This document shows positions 43,425 to 54,090 of a stretch of DNA of 64,000 nucleotides, piece after piece (position 1 is the first letter of the stretch; every line of letters starts with the position of its first letter). The notes under the pieces were generated by a model. That model had not been told where the DNA came from. It made no database searches and was given only the letters and a program-made list of their open reading frames with translations. This DNA comes from Parasphingopyxis lamellibrachiae (GTDB lineage: Bacteria > Pseudomonadota > Alphaproteobacteria > Sphingomonadales > Sphingomonadaceae). The stretch covers positions 1,659,763 to 1,723,762 of the forward strand of contig NZ_QRDP01000004.1 in NCBI RefSeq assembly GCF_003385775.1. The letters are read 5' to 3'. The translations under genes were made by a program, and so were the position numbers.

Positions 43425-44525
43425 GTGAACGGGAGAGACAATAGAACGATTGGTGGTCCGCCACTGACCGGTTTTGCCATAACGTTGGTCCTGGTGGGAT
43501 TGGCGTGGGCGATATTGACGCTTTACGAATTCATCGCGCTCGATCTCTACCCGGTTCGTGAAGAGCCAGCCCTATTCACCCCATATTTTCTCGCTAGATC
43601 CGTTTTTGCAATAATCGTCTCAATTGCGTTGATCGGGACGCTCTATCGCTTCGCAGTCCCCTACTCATCCTTGAAAACCAGCCAACTGGACTCGACGGCC
43701 AAAAGGATCGCGGTCTGGACGATGATTCTTGGATTTGGCTTCGCAGCCTTACTTCTCGCCAGTCCTGCGATCCTCATGGAAATCACGCAGGAAGACACTT
43801 TAATAGAATGGGCTTCGGCGCTACTTCTTATCGTAGGGAGCGGCTGTTTCGTCGCGGAAACTCTCCGTCGGATCCAAAGTGGACCGGGCAGAGACTGGAT
43901 TGCTAAGTTCGAACTCGCAATTGCCGTTGGCATGGCGCTTGTGTTGTTCCTGATCGCAATGGAGGAGATTTCCTGGGCCCAACGCCTGTTCGAGTTCGAT
44001 ACACCCGAAGAGATCGAGCAAATGAACTGGCAAGGCGAATTCAATTTCCACAACTTGCAAACCGACCTGTCTGAAACTGTTTATTATACGGGTGTAGGCT
44101 TTTTCCTCCTGGTCTTGCCGCTGGTTCGGGAGACTGTATTTCGCGGACCGGAGTGGTTTGATCGCCTGCTCGCTTTTGCGCCAAGCCGTAGCGTGGCTGC
44201 GATCAGTGCGCCGGTAGCGATGGTGTATTACGGGCACTGGAATCTTATTCCAATCCAGGTGACGACGTTCTGCGCGCTTCTCGCGATGCTGATCTATGCG
44301 AGAGCGGCAAAGAAGAGGCATGACCGCCGGGAATTTTCGCTGTTTCTCTTTCTCGCTGCCGGTATTGTCTTCACGCAGGGAACATTCCTAACGTATGGTG
44401 GGCGGATGCTGGAAGTCGGCAACGCCAGTGAGTTTACAGAGCTGTTTATCACGATCGGCTTATGCTGGTACGGGATCGATCGCTTCAAATCCCAGTGCGG
44501 TCTTGTAGACGAACCGCCGCTGTAA
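43425..44525 (+). CDS. Polytopic membrane protein, unknown
   Basis: A 366-residue protein with about nine membrane helices and an acidic, aromatic loop (EEISWAQRLFEFDTPEEIEQ, then NWQGEFNFHN). A GTG at 43425 was chosen; an upstream TTG at 43392 is possible. The family is not recognised with confidence. It is monocistronic, lies among metal genes, and has no His-rich tail. Confidence 0.6.
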   Translation: MNGRDNRTIGGPPLTGFAITLVLVGLAWAILTLYEFIALDLYPVREEPALFTPYFLARSVFAIIVSIALIGTLYRFAVPYSSLKTSQLDSTAKRIAVWTMILGFGFAALLLASPAILMEITQEDTLIEWASALLLIVGSGCFVAETLRRIQSGPGRDWIAKFELAIAVGMALVLFLIAMEEISWAQRLFEFDTPEEIEQMNWQGEFNFHNLQTDLSETVYYTGVGFFLLVLPLVRETVFRGPEWFDRLLAFAPSRSVAAISAPVAMVYYGHWNLIPIQVTTFCALLAMLIYARAAKKRHDRREFSLFLFLAAGIVFTQGTFLTYGGRMLEVGNASEFTELFITIGLCWYGIDRFKSQCGLVDEPPL

Positions 44526-44649
44526 CGTTTGGGTGGGGCTCACGATCAGCTACGCTCGCCGTTGCTAGCCGTTTTGAATTGATCGGTCGGGATTCCCATT
44601 CTGCTATTTCCCTAGTCGGCGGATGGACGACGAACTCGAATATCGTGGA

Positions 44650-45120
44650 TCAGTTTAAGGGCCGAGATGAATTGTGCATCACGGCGATGCGCCATTCACC
44701 ATCGTCCTGGACTAGCGCGCTGGTTGCCACGCCCTGTCTCTCAACCGGTTCACGGCCCTCAATCTCGATGCGATAATTGTACGTCTCTGAAGCAAGCGCC
44801 ACCGAGCCTTCAAATTGGACGTCAACTTCGTAGTCGGAGAAGGTGAAAGATTCGAAATGACCAAGTTCGGGGCCGATATGGTGCGCGAGATAATCTGAAT
44901 AGCTGCCCTCATATTTCCCTGTTTCGAAAATTCGCGAATTTTGGGTAAACAGAGATTGCGTGTCGCTTACGTCCAGAGATTCAAGCGCATCCTTATATGT
45001 GCTCAAAACGAGTTCAACTTCCGCTGCCGGTCTTGTCTCTTCCTGAAAAGTGATTCCCCATGCAGCCGATGCCGTAATGGCGATGGCTGCCGGAATGGCG
45101 ATCAGTCTATTGCTTGTCAT
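44650..45120 (-). CDS. Exported SnoaL/NTF2-like protein
   Basis: A 156-residue protein with a hydrophobic leader (AIPAAIAITASAAWG) and a nuclear-transport-factor-2 fold resembling DUF4440/SnoaL (VLSTYKDALESLDVSDTQSL, then GEWRIAVMHNSSRP). It lacks an obvious catalytic site. It lies downstream of CusA on the same strand but is separated by about 100 bp from it on the 5' side and reads in the same direction. Confidence 0.7.
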   Translation of the reverse strand: MTSNRLIAIPAAIAITASAAWGITFQEETRPAAEVELVLSTYKDALESLDVSDTQSLFTQNSRIFETGKYEGSYSDYLAHHIGPELGHFESFTFSDYEVDVQFEGSVALASETYNYRIEIEGREPVERQGVATSALVQDDGEWRIAVMHNSSRPLN

Positions 45121-45223
45121 AATTAATATTCCTCTCGTTACTCCGTCATAGTCCATTTCCCGCCAGCCCAATAATCATGCTTCAATTTTACAAATCATAC
45201 TGTGTTGCCAACGGGAACCGTCA

Positions 45224-48200
45224 CTAACTGATCTCGGATCCAGCCAGTAAGTCGCCCTGCGGTTGCGGCTCATCTGAATCTTGGCTGGAGAACCCTCGAA
45301 CCCCAAGCAACTTGTAAATCGCAGGGAGCACAAATAGCGATAGCAATGGTGCTGTGATCATGCCTCCGATCATCGGTGCGGCGAGGCGCTGCATCACTTC
45401 GGAACCAGTGCCGGTGCTGATGAGCAGCGGGAAAAGTCCCGCGAGGATGACCGCTACAGTCATCGCTTTGGGACGAACGCGCAACGCTGCACCCAGCACA
45501 AGAGCTTCGTCCAAGTCTTCGATCTTTGCGAAGCGCTTCTCTTCGATGCGTTCCTCGATCGCGCGATCGAGATAGACGAGCATGACAACACCGAATTCCG
45601 CAGAAAGGCCCGCCAGCGCAATAAACCCTACCACTGTCGCCACCGAAATCGCGTGACCCAAAAGATAGATCAGCCATATCCCGCCAATCACCGCGAAGGG
45701 CAGGCTGAGCAAGATGATCAGAGGCTGGCGCGCGCGCCCGAAGGCGAGAAAAAGGAGCAGGAAGATGATCCCGATTGTTGCCGGGACGACCCATTTGAGG
45801 CGTTCGCCCGCTCTCTGCGCATATTCGAACTGTCCCGACCAGGAAATCGAATAGCCGGGCGGTAGGTCGATCGCGCCTGCAACCGCCTCACGCGCCTCGT
45901 TCACATAGCCGACGATATCGCGATCGCGGACATCGACGTATACCCAGACGGAAGGCCGAGCATTTTCGCTTTTGATCATCGCCGGCCCGCTAACGATGTC
46001 GATGCTGGCGACCGCGGACAGCGGAACGATCGCACCGTTAGGCGCGATGATCGGCAAGCGGCCCAGCGCCTGCGTGCTGTTGCGCATCTCGCGCGGAAAC
46101 CGGACGTTGATAGGAAAACGGGCGAGGCCGTCAATCTGTTCACCGACCGGTGTGCCGCCGACCGCGGTGGCCGCCGTGCGCTGTATCTCGGCTACCGAAA
46201 GCCCGTAACGGGCCGCGGCCATGCGATCCACATCGATATCGATATAACGGCCTCCGCCGATGCGGTCCGATACGGCCGAAGCCGTCCCAGCGATGGATCC
46301 GACTGCTTCGGCTACTTCGCTACCCAGCCTGTCGAGGGTATCGAGATCCGGACCCGATATTTTTACACCCACCGGGCTTTTGATGCCGGTCGCTAGCATG
46401 TCGATCCGGTTACGGATCGGCTGGACCCAGACATTGGCGAGCCCGGGAATTTGCAGCCGTGAATCCAGCTCCTCAATGATTGTGTCGATTGTCATGCCCG
46501 GTCGCCATTCTTCACGCGGACGCAGCTGGATTGTCGTCTCGAACATTTCGAGCGGTGCGGGGTCGGTCGCCGTATCCGCGCGTCCGGCCTTGCCGAAGAC
46601 CGTTTCGACTTCAGGCACACTCATGATCAGCCGATCCGTAATCTGCAGCAGTTCGGAGGCGCGCGCGGCCGAGAGTCCCGGCAGCGCGGTGGGCATATAG
46701 AGTAAATCCCCCTCCTCCATCGGCGGCATGAATTCGCCGCCAAGCCGGGTCGCCGGAACAATCGTGACGGCCAGCGCGACTACCGCGATAAGAAGCGTCA
46801 GCTTGGGCCAGCGCAAAACCCATTTGAGACCGGGTCGGTACGCGGCGATCAGAAAGCGGTTTACGGGGTTTTGCTGTTCAGATCTGATCCGTCCCTTAAT
46901 GAGCAGTATCATCAGAACCGGGACGAGCGTTATAGATAGACCCGCCGCTGCCGCCATCGCATAGGTCTTGGTCAACGCAAGCGGGCGGAATAGCCGCCCT
47001 TCCTGTGCTTCGAGTGTGAAGACGGGAAGGAAGGATAGCGTGATGATCATCAGCGAAAAGAATAACGCCGGCCCGACCTCGACCGCAGCCTCGGTGAGAA
47101 TCTGGCGCCGCCGCTCTTCGCTGATGGAGCCTTCGTCGTTACGGGCATGCTCGAGTTTCTTATGAGCGTTTTCGATCATCACGATGGCCGCGTCGACCAT
47201 TGCGCCGATTGCGATCGCGATGCCGCCGAGGGACATGATGTTGGCATTCACGCCCTGCAGATACATGACGATAAATGCAGTAAGCACGCCGATTGGCAGC
47301 ATCAGGATCGCCACCAGAGAAGACCGGAAATGCAGGAGAAAAAGCCCGACAACCAGCGCGACGACGATGAATTCTTCGGCAAGCTTTTCCCAGAGATTGT
47401 CTACTGCACGCTCGATAAGCGCCGAGCGGTCATAGACCGTCACGACCTCGACGCCGGGCGGCAGGCCGTCGCGCAATTCTTCGAGCCGCTCTTTGACCTC
47501 CTCAATCACCGACAACGTATCTGCGCCTTGCCGGACGACAATAACCCCGCCGACGACTTCTCCCTCACCGTTCAACTCGGCAATACCGCGGCGGAAATCG
47601 GGGGCGAGTTGGACGCGCGCTACATCGCCCACCGTCACCGGCGTACCGCCGCCGCTCACCGTCAATGGGATGTTGCGAAAATGATCAAGCGTTTCGAGAT
47701 AGCCGCCAACGCGGACCATGAATTCCGCCCCGGCCTGTTCGATGACGGAACCGCCGCTTTCCTGATTGGCCTCGCTAATCGCATCGATCACCTGACCGAC
47801 CGAGACACGGTAGATTTGCAGCCGCTCAGGATCGACCTGTACCTGATAGGAGCGGACCATGCCGCCGACGCTCGCCACCTCGGCGACGCCCTCCACCTCC
47901 TGCAGCTGAAACCGCAGATACCAGTCCTGAAGCTCACGCAACTGCCCGAGATCATGCTGTCCCGTGCGATCGACGAGCGCATATTGATAGGCCCAGCCGA
48001 CTCCGGTCGCGTCGGGGCCAAGCGTCGGCGTTACACCGGCGGGAAGCTGATCGGTCGCCTGACTCAGATATTCGAGCGTGCGCGACCGCGCCCAATAGAG
48101 ATCCGTACCATCCTCGAAGATGACCGTGACATAGCTGTCGCCGAAAAAGGAGAACCCCCGCACATCCTTGACCTGCGGTGCTGACAACATCGTCGTCGCG

Positions 48201-48406
48201 AGCGGATAAGTCACTTGTGCCTCAACGATGTCAGGCGCCTGACCCGCATAGGGTGTCCGGATGATGACTTGCACGTCGGACAAGTCAGGAATTGCGTCAA
48301 GCGGCGTTCGCATCACCGCATAGGTGCCGGCGATCGCCAGGAAAGCTGCGCCGAACAACACCAACAACCGATTGGCTGCGGACCAGCGGATGATTCCCTC
48401 GATCAT
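45224..48406 (-). CDS. cusA: Cu(I)/Ag(I) RND efflux pump CusA
   Basis: A 1060-residue inner-membrane RND transporter that drives Cu(I)/Ag(I) out with a proton gradient. The HME4-type signature [20 protein letters not shown] is present. The three methionines that bind copper in E. coli CusA are kept: [15 protein letters not shown] and [10 protein letters not shown]. This distinguishes it from the Czc-type pump further right. It overlaps cusB by 4 bases. Confidence 0.95.
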   Translation of the reverse strand: MIEGIIRWSAANRLLVLFGAAFLAIAGTYAVMRTPLDAIPDLSDVQVIIRTPYAGQAPDIVEAQVTYPLATTMLSAPQVKDVRGFSFFGDSYVTVIFEDGTDLYWARSRTLEYLSQATDQLPAGVTPTLGPDATGVGWAYQYALVDRTGQHDLGQLRELQDWYLRFQLQEVEGVAEVASVGGMVRSYQVQVDPERLQIYRVSVGQVIDAISEANQESGGSVIEQAGAEFMVRVGGYLETLDHFRNIPLTVSGGGTPVTVGDVARVQLAPDFRRGIAELNGEGEVVGGVIVVRQGADTLSVIEEVKERLEELRDGLPPGVEVVTVYDRSALIERAVDNLWEKLAEEFIVVALVVGLFLLHFRSSLVAILMLPIGVLTAFIVMYLQGVNANIMSLGGIAIAIGAMVDAAIVMIENAHKKLEHARNDEGSISEERRRQILTEAAVEVGPALFFSLMIITLSFLPVFTLEAQEGRLFRPLALTKTYAMAAAAGLSITLVPVLMILLIKGRIRSEQQNPVNRFLIAAYRPGLKWVLRWPKLTLLIAVVALAVTIVPATRLGGEFMPPMEEGDLLYMPTALPGLSAARASELLQITDRLIMSVPEVETVFGKAGRADTATDPAPLEMFETTIQLRPREEWRPGMTIDTIIEELDSRLQIPGLANVWVQPIRNRIDMLATGIKSPVGVKISGPDLDTLDRLGSEVAEAVGSIAGTASAVSDRIGGGRYIDIDVDRMAAARYGLSVAEIQRTAATAVGGTPVGEQIDGLARFPINVRFPREMRNSTQALGRLPIIAPNGAIVPLSAVASIDIVSGPAMIKSENARPSVWVYVDVRDRDIVGYVNEAREAVAGAIDLPPGYSISWSGQFEYAQRAGERLKWVVPATIGIIFLLLFLAFGRARQPLIILLSLPFAVIGGIWLIYLLGHAISVATVVGFIALAGLSAEFGVVMLVYLDRAIEERIEEKRFAKIEDLDEALVLGAALRVRPKAMTVAVILAGLFPLLISTGTGSEVMQRLAAPMIGGMITAPLLSLFVLPAIYKLLGVRGFSSQDSDEPQPQGDLLAGSEIS

Positions 48407-49914
48407 TGCGTTGTCGCCCGGTCGATTTGTTCGATGATGTACCGATCACCTTCCTGTCTCCGCCGGAAGCGGAATTGCACTCGGTCACCGGTGCTCAACC
48501 CCCGCAGTTGTCGCGGCTCGCGGATACTGAAAGTCATCGTCATCGGCGGCCAATTCATAGCCGGAACAGGGCCGTGCTGGATCGACACCGTATCCTGCGG
48601 CGTGTTGATCGCCCGGATCCGGCCGGTGGCGGACGCCATTTCGGGATTGGGCGCAGACTCAGCTGAAGTCGCCGAAAGACGCTCGATAATGCCCGAAAGC
48701 GAAGCCTCGGAATCGATCAGAAACTGGCCGGACGTCACCACTTCGTCGCCCGCCTCGACGCCCTCGAGGATTTGCGTCCATTCCCCCGCTTCGCGGCCAG
48801 TCCGCACTTCGACCGGAATGAAGCCGCTATCGCGCTCGACGATCACGACTTTGCGGCGGCCGGTATCGATGACCGCTTCGCTCGGTACGACGAGCGCCAT
48901 GCCGCCGGTGCCCTGGATTGTGATATTGGCGAACATCCCTTGGAGCAGACGCCCGCCGGGATTGGCGAGCGTGATGCGCACCCGCGCTGTCCGCGCTTCG
49001 GGATCGAGCGCGGGAAAGACATAGTCGATCACGCCTTCGCGCACATCTTCGGGATAGGCCGGGAAGCGTATTTCGGCAGGAAGGCCTTGGCGAATGTTGC
49101 CAAGCGACGCTTCGGGGACTTCGGCGATCACCCATATGCGGGAAAGGTCGGCAATTGTTACGATGGATTGTCCCAGCTGGACCTGCGCCCCCGGCCGCGC
49201 ACCAATGCGCGTCACGACACCCGATATGGGTGCATGAACCGGATAGGTCCGCTGCGGAGCGCCGCCGCGCTCCAGGAGCCGGATTTGCACGTCCGGCAAA
49301 CCAAGCAACGTCAGGCGGCCGCGTGCAGCAGCACGCAGGCTTGGCGGAGCGACATCCTGCGGCATCGCCAGCACGGCCCTATACTCATGCTGGGCCGTCA
49401 GCAGCTCGGGCGAATAGACACTGGCTATCCTGCTGCCGCGTCGGACCGGTTCGCCTTCGGCGCGGACGGCGAGATATTCGACAAAACCCGCAGTAAGTGT
49501 CTGCACTTCGGCGATCAGCCGTTCGTCGATCTCAACTCGTCCGATCGCCGGGACTGTCGGGGCGATATCCCGCATCTGAGCCGCAACCACGCGAATACCG
49601 AGATTCTGGATCATCGCCGGCGATACCGTCACGCCGCCCGCGGCTTCGCTGGCGCATCTGGGAAGCAGCTCCATATCCATGAACGGAGACTGGCCCGGCT
49701 CGTCGAAGCGCTGGTCAGGTGCCATCGGATCGTACCAGTAGAGAACCTCTTCGCCATCGCATACGGACGGGTCGGACGTCCCTTCGCCACCATTTGTAAA
49801 CAGCCAATAGCCGAGGATACCGACGCCGAGGGCGGCAACGACTGCGCCGAGGAGGATCAGCAATTTGCGGCGATCGGCCGAGCGGATGTTTGCGAGGATC
49901 TGGCTTCTGTTCAT
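48403..49914 (-). CDS. cusB: CusB membrane-fusion protein with fused CusF domain
   Basis: A 503-residue periplasmic adaptor: N-terminal membrane helix at about 17-40, a degenerate heavy-metal-binding segment ([12 protein letters not shown] to [10 protein letters not shown]), then barrel-sandwich and beta-barrel domains. The last 75 residues are a CusF-like copper chaperone ([16 protein letters not shown]), with the His, Trp and two Met ligands of CusF. The ATG at 49914 overlaps the cusC stop; the GTG nine bases upstream is possible. Confidence 0.92.
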   Translation of the reverse strand: MNRSQILANIRSADRRKLLILLGAVVAALGVGILGYWLFTNGGEGTSDPSVCDGEEVLYWYDPMAPDQRFDEPGQSPFMDMELLPRCASEAAGGVTVSPAMIQNLGIRVVAAQMRDIAPTVPAIGRVEIDERLIAEVQTLTAGFVEYLAVRAEGEPVRRGSRIASVYSPELLTAQHEYRAVLAMPQDVAPPSLRAAARGRLTLLGLPDVQIRLLERGGAPQRTYPVHAPISGVVTRIGARPGAQVQLGQSIVTIADLSRIWVIAEVPEASLGNIRQGLPAEIRFPAYPEDVREGVIDYVFPALDPEARTARVRITLANPGGRLLQGMFANITIQGTGGMALVVPSEAVIDTGRRKVVIVERDSGFIPVEVRTGREAGEWTQILEGVEAGDEVVTSGQFLIDSEASLSGIIERLSATSAESAPNPEMASATGRIRAINTPQDTVSIQHGPVPAMNWPPMTMTFSIREPRQLRGLSTGDRVQFRFRRRQEGDRYIIEQIDRATTQ

Positions 49915-51167
49915 GATGGACACTCGTCTGTATAGAAAAAGAGATCAGCGCTCGCTCTCGCGACATTCGCCCGTTGCTCGACCAAATCGAGCGCGATGCG
50001 GGTCGTCCGGTCGCTGGCAATAAGCACGCTCTCAAGCGATCCGCCGCCACCTTCGAAACGTGCTTCCTGCGCCTGTTCAGCGGCACGCAAGGCCGGATAG
50101 GTTTCTTCGGCCGTAGTACGCAGCCGTGCCTCGGCCGCGTCAAAAAGAGCCATCGCCTGTTCGAGTAATGCTAAAAGTTCGCGGCGCCGGTCCTCGAGCC
50201 TAGCGCGAGAGGCGGCAGCAAGTTCACCGGCCTGCGCTACACGCCGGTTTTGAAGCCGCCCTCGGTTGAAGGGTAGGTCAATCGATAACTCTATCCCGAG
50301 AAGATCGGACTGCCCCCCTGCCCGGTTGCCGTAAACGACCGACCATCCCCATTCTGGTTGGCGGTCGCCGCGTGCAACATCGGTCGCGCGATCAGCGACA
50401 CTGTTTCGGCGTTGTGCCAGTTCGATGAGGGGATGACTCTCAATCGATGTTCGCGCTAGCTGGCGATTCTGCAGTCGGCAAACCGGCAAGTGTCCAGAAA
50501 GTGGGCGGCTGGCCGCTTCCCCGATCCACCGGGATAGAGCCGCGCGACCTGCTGCTTCCGCTCCAAGAGCATCAGCAATCTGGGCACGAATCGCGGCAAT
50601 CTCCGCCCTCGCCGAAATAGCATCGGCAGCATTGGAGCGACCAGTCGGGATATTTGCCTCCGCCGCAAAATACCGCGCTTCGCGCTGATCGATAAGGTTC
50701 TGCAATACTGCCTGCTGTTCCTGTGCTTCGATAACGGCGGTCCAGGCAATCAGGACTTCGCGTTCAATCTGTCGCAGGAATACCTCACGTTCCGTTTCCG
50801 CAGCTGAGGCCTCTGCAAGTAGGCGTGCGGAATCCGCCCGCCGCCGCGCGCCAGGAGTTTGGCGTCGACCAATGCCGACAAACCGCGCCGTGCTGCGCTC
50901 AGCATTGAAGCTAAAGGCATCTCCGTTTGTCACTGGGAAATTACGGACGCCGCCAAAGAGCTGGAAATCAGGCAACTGTTCAGCGGCCACTGCGGCTTCC
51001 TCAAAGGCACGCGCCGTCCTGTCGAAGGCGGAAAGTCCCGGTTGGTTTTCGCGCGATAGACGCAGCGCTTCGTCCAGACTGAGCATATTGAACTCTTGCG
51101 CCGGTAGCGGGCTAGCGAAAGCCGCCATCGCAAAGAGAGCTGTAAGCAATTGAGAGTATTGTTTCAT
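49911..51167 (-). CDS. cusC: TolC-family outer-membrane factor CusC
   Basis: A 418-residue outer-membrane efflux protein. A signal peptide (LLTALFAMAAFASPLPAQEF) is followed by two helical OEP repeats (LSLDEALRLSRENQPGLSAF at the start). It forms the exit duct for the CusBA pump. The ATG at 51167 was chosen over a longer frame that has no signal peptide. It is the second gene of its operon, after a small Cys/Met-rich secreted protein. Confidence 0.9.
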   Translation of the reverse strand: MKQYSQLLTALFAMAAFASPLPAQEFNMLSLDEALRLSRENQPGLSAFDRTARAFEEAAVAAEQLPDFQLFGGVRNFPVTNGDAFSFNAERSTARFVGIGRRQTPGARRRADSARLLAEASAAETEREVFLRQIEREVLIAWTAVIEAQEQQAVLQNLIDQREARYFAAEANIPTGRSNAADAISARAEIAAIRAQIADALGAEAAGRAALSRWIGEAASRPLSGHLPVCRLQNRQLARTSIESHPLIELAQRRNSVADRATDVARGDRQPEWGWSVVYGNRAGGQSDLLGIELSIDLPFNRGRLQNRRVAQAGELAAASRARLEDRRRELLALLEQAMALFDAAEARLRTTAEETYPALRAAEQAQEARFEGGGGSLESVLIASDRTTRIALDLVEQRANVARASADLFFYTDECPS

Positions 51168-51301
51168 GTGTCGGATATTCCATTCACGCCAATTCAACGG
51201 ACATTGCTCGACGAGATAGGTGATCGCCCCACGGCAATCGCCCTCGCGTTCAATTTCCAGAAATTGAAGGTGCATTGACCGTGGCAACGGTCGAGCAAAT
51301 T

Positions 51302-51613
51302 TTAGAGTGAATGGTGCCGTGGAGGAGGATCGACAACTCTCGGATCAATCGACGCGAACGGCAGAACGTCCGCAACGGATGTGATCTCTAACGTCAGATG
51401 GATTTCTCGTGCACCAATCTCGCCGAGCAGTGTCGCTGCAGTAGGGCACGCAATTCTGCAATCGAGCGTGCAGCAATTCATTGTATCGCGACTGTCATCC
51501 ATATCCGCCGACATTTCCGGCATCGAACATCCGAGCGCAGACGCGGCAAAGGAAGGGCCGGACGCACCGAACAATGCAATCGCAACTAGAATAGAGAGAA
51601 AATATCTCTTCAT
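51302..51613 (-). CDS. Small Cys/Met-rich exported protein heading the Cus operon
   Basis: A 103-residue protein with a signal peptide (RYFLSILVAIALFGASGPSFA). The mature part has CSMPEMSADMDD followed by MNCCTLDCRIACP, suited to Cu(I). Its pattern is like that of the Cys-rich protein at 37121, which opens the other copper operon. It precedes cusC by 135 bp and probably belongs to the same transcript. Function is inferred only from composition and place. Confidence 0.66.
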   Translation of the reverse strand: MKRYFLSILVAIALFGASGPSFAASALGCSMPEMSADMDDSRDTMNCCTLDCRIACPTAATLLGEIGAREIHLTLEITSVADVLPFASIDPRVVDPPPRHHSL

Positions 51614-51999
51614 AGCAGGACACTGATCGTGGCAAGATAGGCTGTCAAGGCGATGCCTGTTGAGCCACGGATGTCGCCAGCACGGAATATCTTTTCTCTA
51701 GTCGGCTTTGGGTGGCTAGCTGTCCTTCACTACTCAAAAGTCGAATACCAAATTTCAGGTGGTTTTGAAATCCCATCAGTATCTGACGCTGGACGGAAGC
51801 GGGCATGCAGCTTTTCCGTCTTTCTCGAAACTTGCGACGTCCGCATATGGGTGGTGAACGATCAGTACACTCATAGGCAAGAACCGAAAATAGCGGGCGG
51901 TCTACACCAAGTAGTAGCGCGTATAATTCCGGCACATTGTGAGAAGATGATGCCGAATCTACTCGCACACCGTCTTTTGGGCTTTCTTCAAATGATAAT
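51614..51999. other. Intergenic stretch with no supported gene
   Basis: About 390 bp between the divergent Cus and Dme operons. Open frames of 116 and 145 codons cross it on the two strands, but neither has a ribosome-binding site or family resemblance. It should carry both promoters. Confidence 0.5.
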
Positions 52000-52016
52000 A
52001 TAGGGTAGCCCCCTAT
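52000..52016. promoter_or_regulatory. DmeR operator-like palindrome
   Basis: ATAGGGTAGCCCCCTAT is an inverted repeat, ATAGGG and CCCTAT around 5 bases, ending 3 bases before the dmeR ATG. G/C-tract palindromes of this type are bound by RcnR/DmeR repressors. Lying on top of the translation start, it would block transcription or initiation directly. Confidence 0.58.
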
Positions 52017-52019
52017 CCC

Positions 52020-52298
52020 ATGTCTCATACTAGCACTAATGATAAAAAGCTGTTGGCGCGAGTGAAGCGCCTCAAGGGGCAACTCGAAGCCGTCGAGCGA
52101 GGCTTGGAAAACAAAGCGCCGTGTGGCGAGATACTCAATCTCGTGGCGTCAGTCCGCGGAGCCGTAAATGGTCTGACGGCAGAACTGATCGAGGATCATA
52201 TCCGCGAGCATGTCTCAAATCCTGAAACGGACAGCGACCTAGCGCGCGCCCAGGGCGCTGCCGATCTTATCCAAGTTGTCAGGACATATCTCAAATGA
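52020..52298 (+). CDS. dmeR: DmeR/RcnR-type Ni(II)/Co(II)-sensing repressor
   Basis: A 92-residue DUF156 helical repressor. His3, Cys35, His60 and His64 match by position the metal ligands of E. coli RcnR, so it senses Ni/Co and not Cu(I), in contrast with the CsoR at 37527. It overlaps dmeF by 4 bases. The palindrome at 52000-52016 is probably its operator. Confidence 0.88.
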   Translation: MSHTSTNDKKLLARVKRLKGQLEAVERGLENKAPCGEILNLVASVRGAVNGLTAELIEDHIREHVSNPETDSDLARAQGAADLIQVVRTYLK

Positions 52299-53254
52299 TC
52301 GCTTCCGACAGCGAGATGCGCAGCGGTCATGAGCATGATCACATATTCTTGGGCGATAATCACGAACGCAACGAGCGCCGGACGTGGTTCGTCATTGCGT
52401 TGACATCGATAATGATGGTTGTGGAGATCACCGCTGGGGCCATCTTCGGATCAATGGCGTTAGTGGCCGATGGATGGCATATGTCCACCCATGCCGCCGC
52501 AATGCTTATCGCTGCATTGGCCTATATATTTGCACGCAGAAACGCCAGAAATCCGCGCTTTACGTTCGGAACCGGCAAGGTAGGCGATCTTGCCGCCTTC
52601 GCAAGCGCGATCATCCTTGCACTGGTGGCTCTGCTGATAGGGTGGGAAAGCCTCGTCAGGCTGGCGAACCCGATTTCAATCAGTTTTCCGCAAGCCATTT
52701 TCGTGGCCGTTATCGGCCTCATCGTGAATCTTGTCAGCGCCTGGCTGTTACGTGAAGACCACGACCATCATCACGGGCATGGCCATCATGAACACGATCA
52801 CCAGCACCAGCACGAACATCATGGCCGGGACCAGAATCTGCGTGCGGCCTATCTTCATGTTCTGGCCGATGCGCTGACATCAGTTCTTGCAATTATCGCC
52901 CTCGTGGCGGGCAGCATGTATGGATGGATTTGGCTTGACCCGGTAATGGGAATTGTTGGTGCGCTCGTGATTGCACGATGGTCGTGGGGTCTGATGCGCG
53001 ACACCGGCGCGACCATGTTGGATTATCGACGGCCTAATGATCCGATCGAGGCAAAAATCCGTTCGGTAGTCTTGGAGGCAGGAGACCGGATCACCGATCT
53101 GCATGTCTGGCAGCTTGGCCCAGGTCATCATGCCGCTATTGTTGCCGTCGCAACAGAGAATGCCCAAAGCCCTGCGGCCTACCGTGACAGACTAGCCAAA
53201 GTCGCTGGACTTTCGCACATCACGGTAGAAGTGAGCCAGTTAGAGGTAGGTTGA
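52295..53254 (+). CDS. dmeF: DmeF-type cation diffusion facilitator
   Basis: A 319-residue inner-membrane CDF exporter, probably for Co and Ni. Six membrane helices are seen, with the HxxxD-type sites in GWHMSTHAAAM and LHVLADALTSV. A long His-rich loop between helices IV and V (DHDHHHGHGHHEHDHQHQHE) is the hallmark of DmeF. The C-terminal cytosolic domain has ITDLHVWQLGPGHHAAI. Confidence 0.92.
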   Translation: MIASDSEMRSGHEHDHIFLGDNHERNERRTWFVIALTSIMMVVEITAGAIFGSMALVADGWHMSTHAAAMLIAALAYIFARRNARNPRFTFGTGKVGDLAAFASAIILALVALLIGWESLVRLANPISISFPQAIFVAVIGLIVNLVSAWLLREDHDHHHGHGHHEHDHQHQHEHHGRDQNLRAAYLHVLADALTSVLAIIALVAGSMYGWIWLDPVMGIVGALVIARWSWGLMRDTGATMLDYRRPNDPIEAKIRSVVLEAGDRITDLHVWQLGPGHHAAIVAVATENAQSPAAYRDRLAKVAGLSHITVEVSQLEVG

Positions 53255-53415
53255 AAGCTGTGCTATTTGGTCAATGCGTAGTGCTGGGATGTCAGCTTCA
53301 GGCAATGTCAGATTTTCGGTCTTCTGCCATACACTGGGTCGCAAGCGGATATGCCCAATATCTGGCCTGCCCCCCGAAAATTGAGCAAATGGCGAAGACT
53401 AGGCCCGTGTTCGAG

Positions 53416-53838
53416 TTAGTGTGACACTGCCAAAACAAGCAGCAACCCAATAAGTATCCAGGCCCTCAAGCGCTCAGCAACAGCGCTCCTGATGTCATAA
53501 TGTGCCAATCGCGGAGATAGGTCCTCTGGTATTGGCATAGGTCGAATGGCTGAAACATCGGCACCGCCGGTATTCCCAATTGGAACCCAACCGAAAAGAT
53601 ATCCAGGAATGACGGCTAACAAGCGAAAAAGTTGGCCGACAATCTCTTTTATGTCTCCACGTATCATTCCTACTTGGAGCATCCACCAATGAGTGCGCAT
53701 ATGCGGAACAAAAAACCGTTGTCCGAGAATATGAGCGCGCTCAAGCCGATAAAAGGCAGCGTCAAACTCTCCCACCCGAAAATGCACGCGAGCGGTAGCG
53801 AATTCCCTTCGAAAACTCACCATTAGCTTGTTAGTCAT
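53416..53838 (-). CDS. DUF3703 protein
   Basis: A 140-residue protein with the family segments RLERAHILGQRFFVPH, HWWMLQVG and VPIGNTGGADVSAIRPMPIP, then a C-terminal membrane helix. DUF3703 genes are found beside CzcD and other metal genes, but no function is known. The upstream GGGACG favours the ATG at 53838. The 250 bp to its right (53,839-54,090) hold no supported gene. Confidence 0.85.
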   Translation of the reverse strand: MTNKLMVSFRREFATARVHFRVGEFDAAFYRLERAHILGQRFFVPHMRTHWWMLQVGMIRGDIKEIVGQLFRLLAVIPGYLFGWVPIGNTGGADVSAIRPMPIPEDLSPRLAHYDIRSAVAERLRAWILIGLLLVLAVSH

Positions 53839-54090
53839 ATCGTCCCAGTCTCGTGTTCTGCCACTCCACCAATGACCTTAGTGCATCAAACTCGCCACAA
53901 TGAGTTATGCAGTATACTTGGCATACTAGTCGTTTAGAAGCCAAAAGCGCTAGCTTGGCAACTCACTGTTCGTTCGTTCTTGTTTGTCCGAATCGACTGC
54001 TAATGGGGTACAATCATGTCAGCCAGATGCATGCGCGCCTAACCCAGACGGTAACCGAAAAATCCGTTGTCCGACGCAACATTCCATTCG

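Noticed and set aside
47147-48184. 345-codon plus-strand frame inside cusA
   Set aside because: Antisense to cusA, whose conserved RND motifs fix the coding strand.
51653-52003. 116-codon plus-strand frame before dmeR
   Set aside because: No ribosome-binding site, no family resemblance, and it would cover the promoter region of both divergent metal operons.
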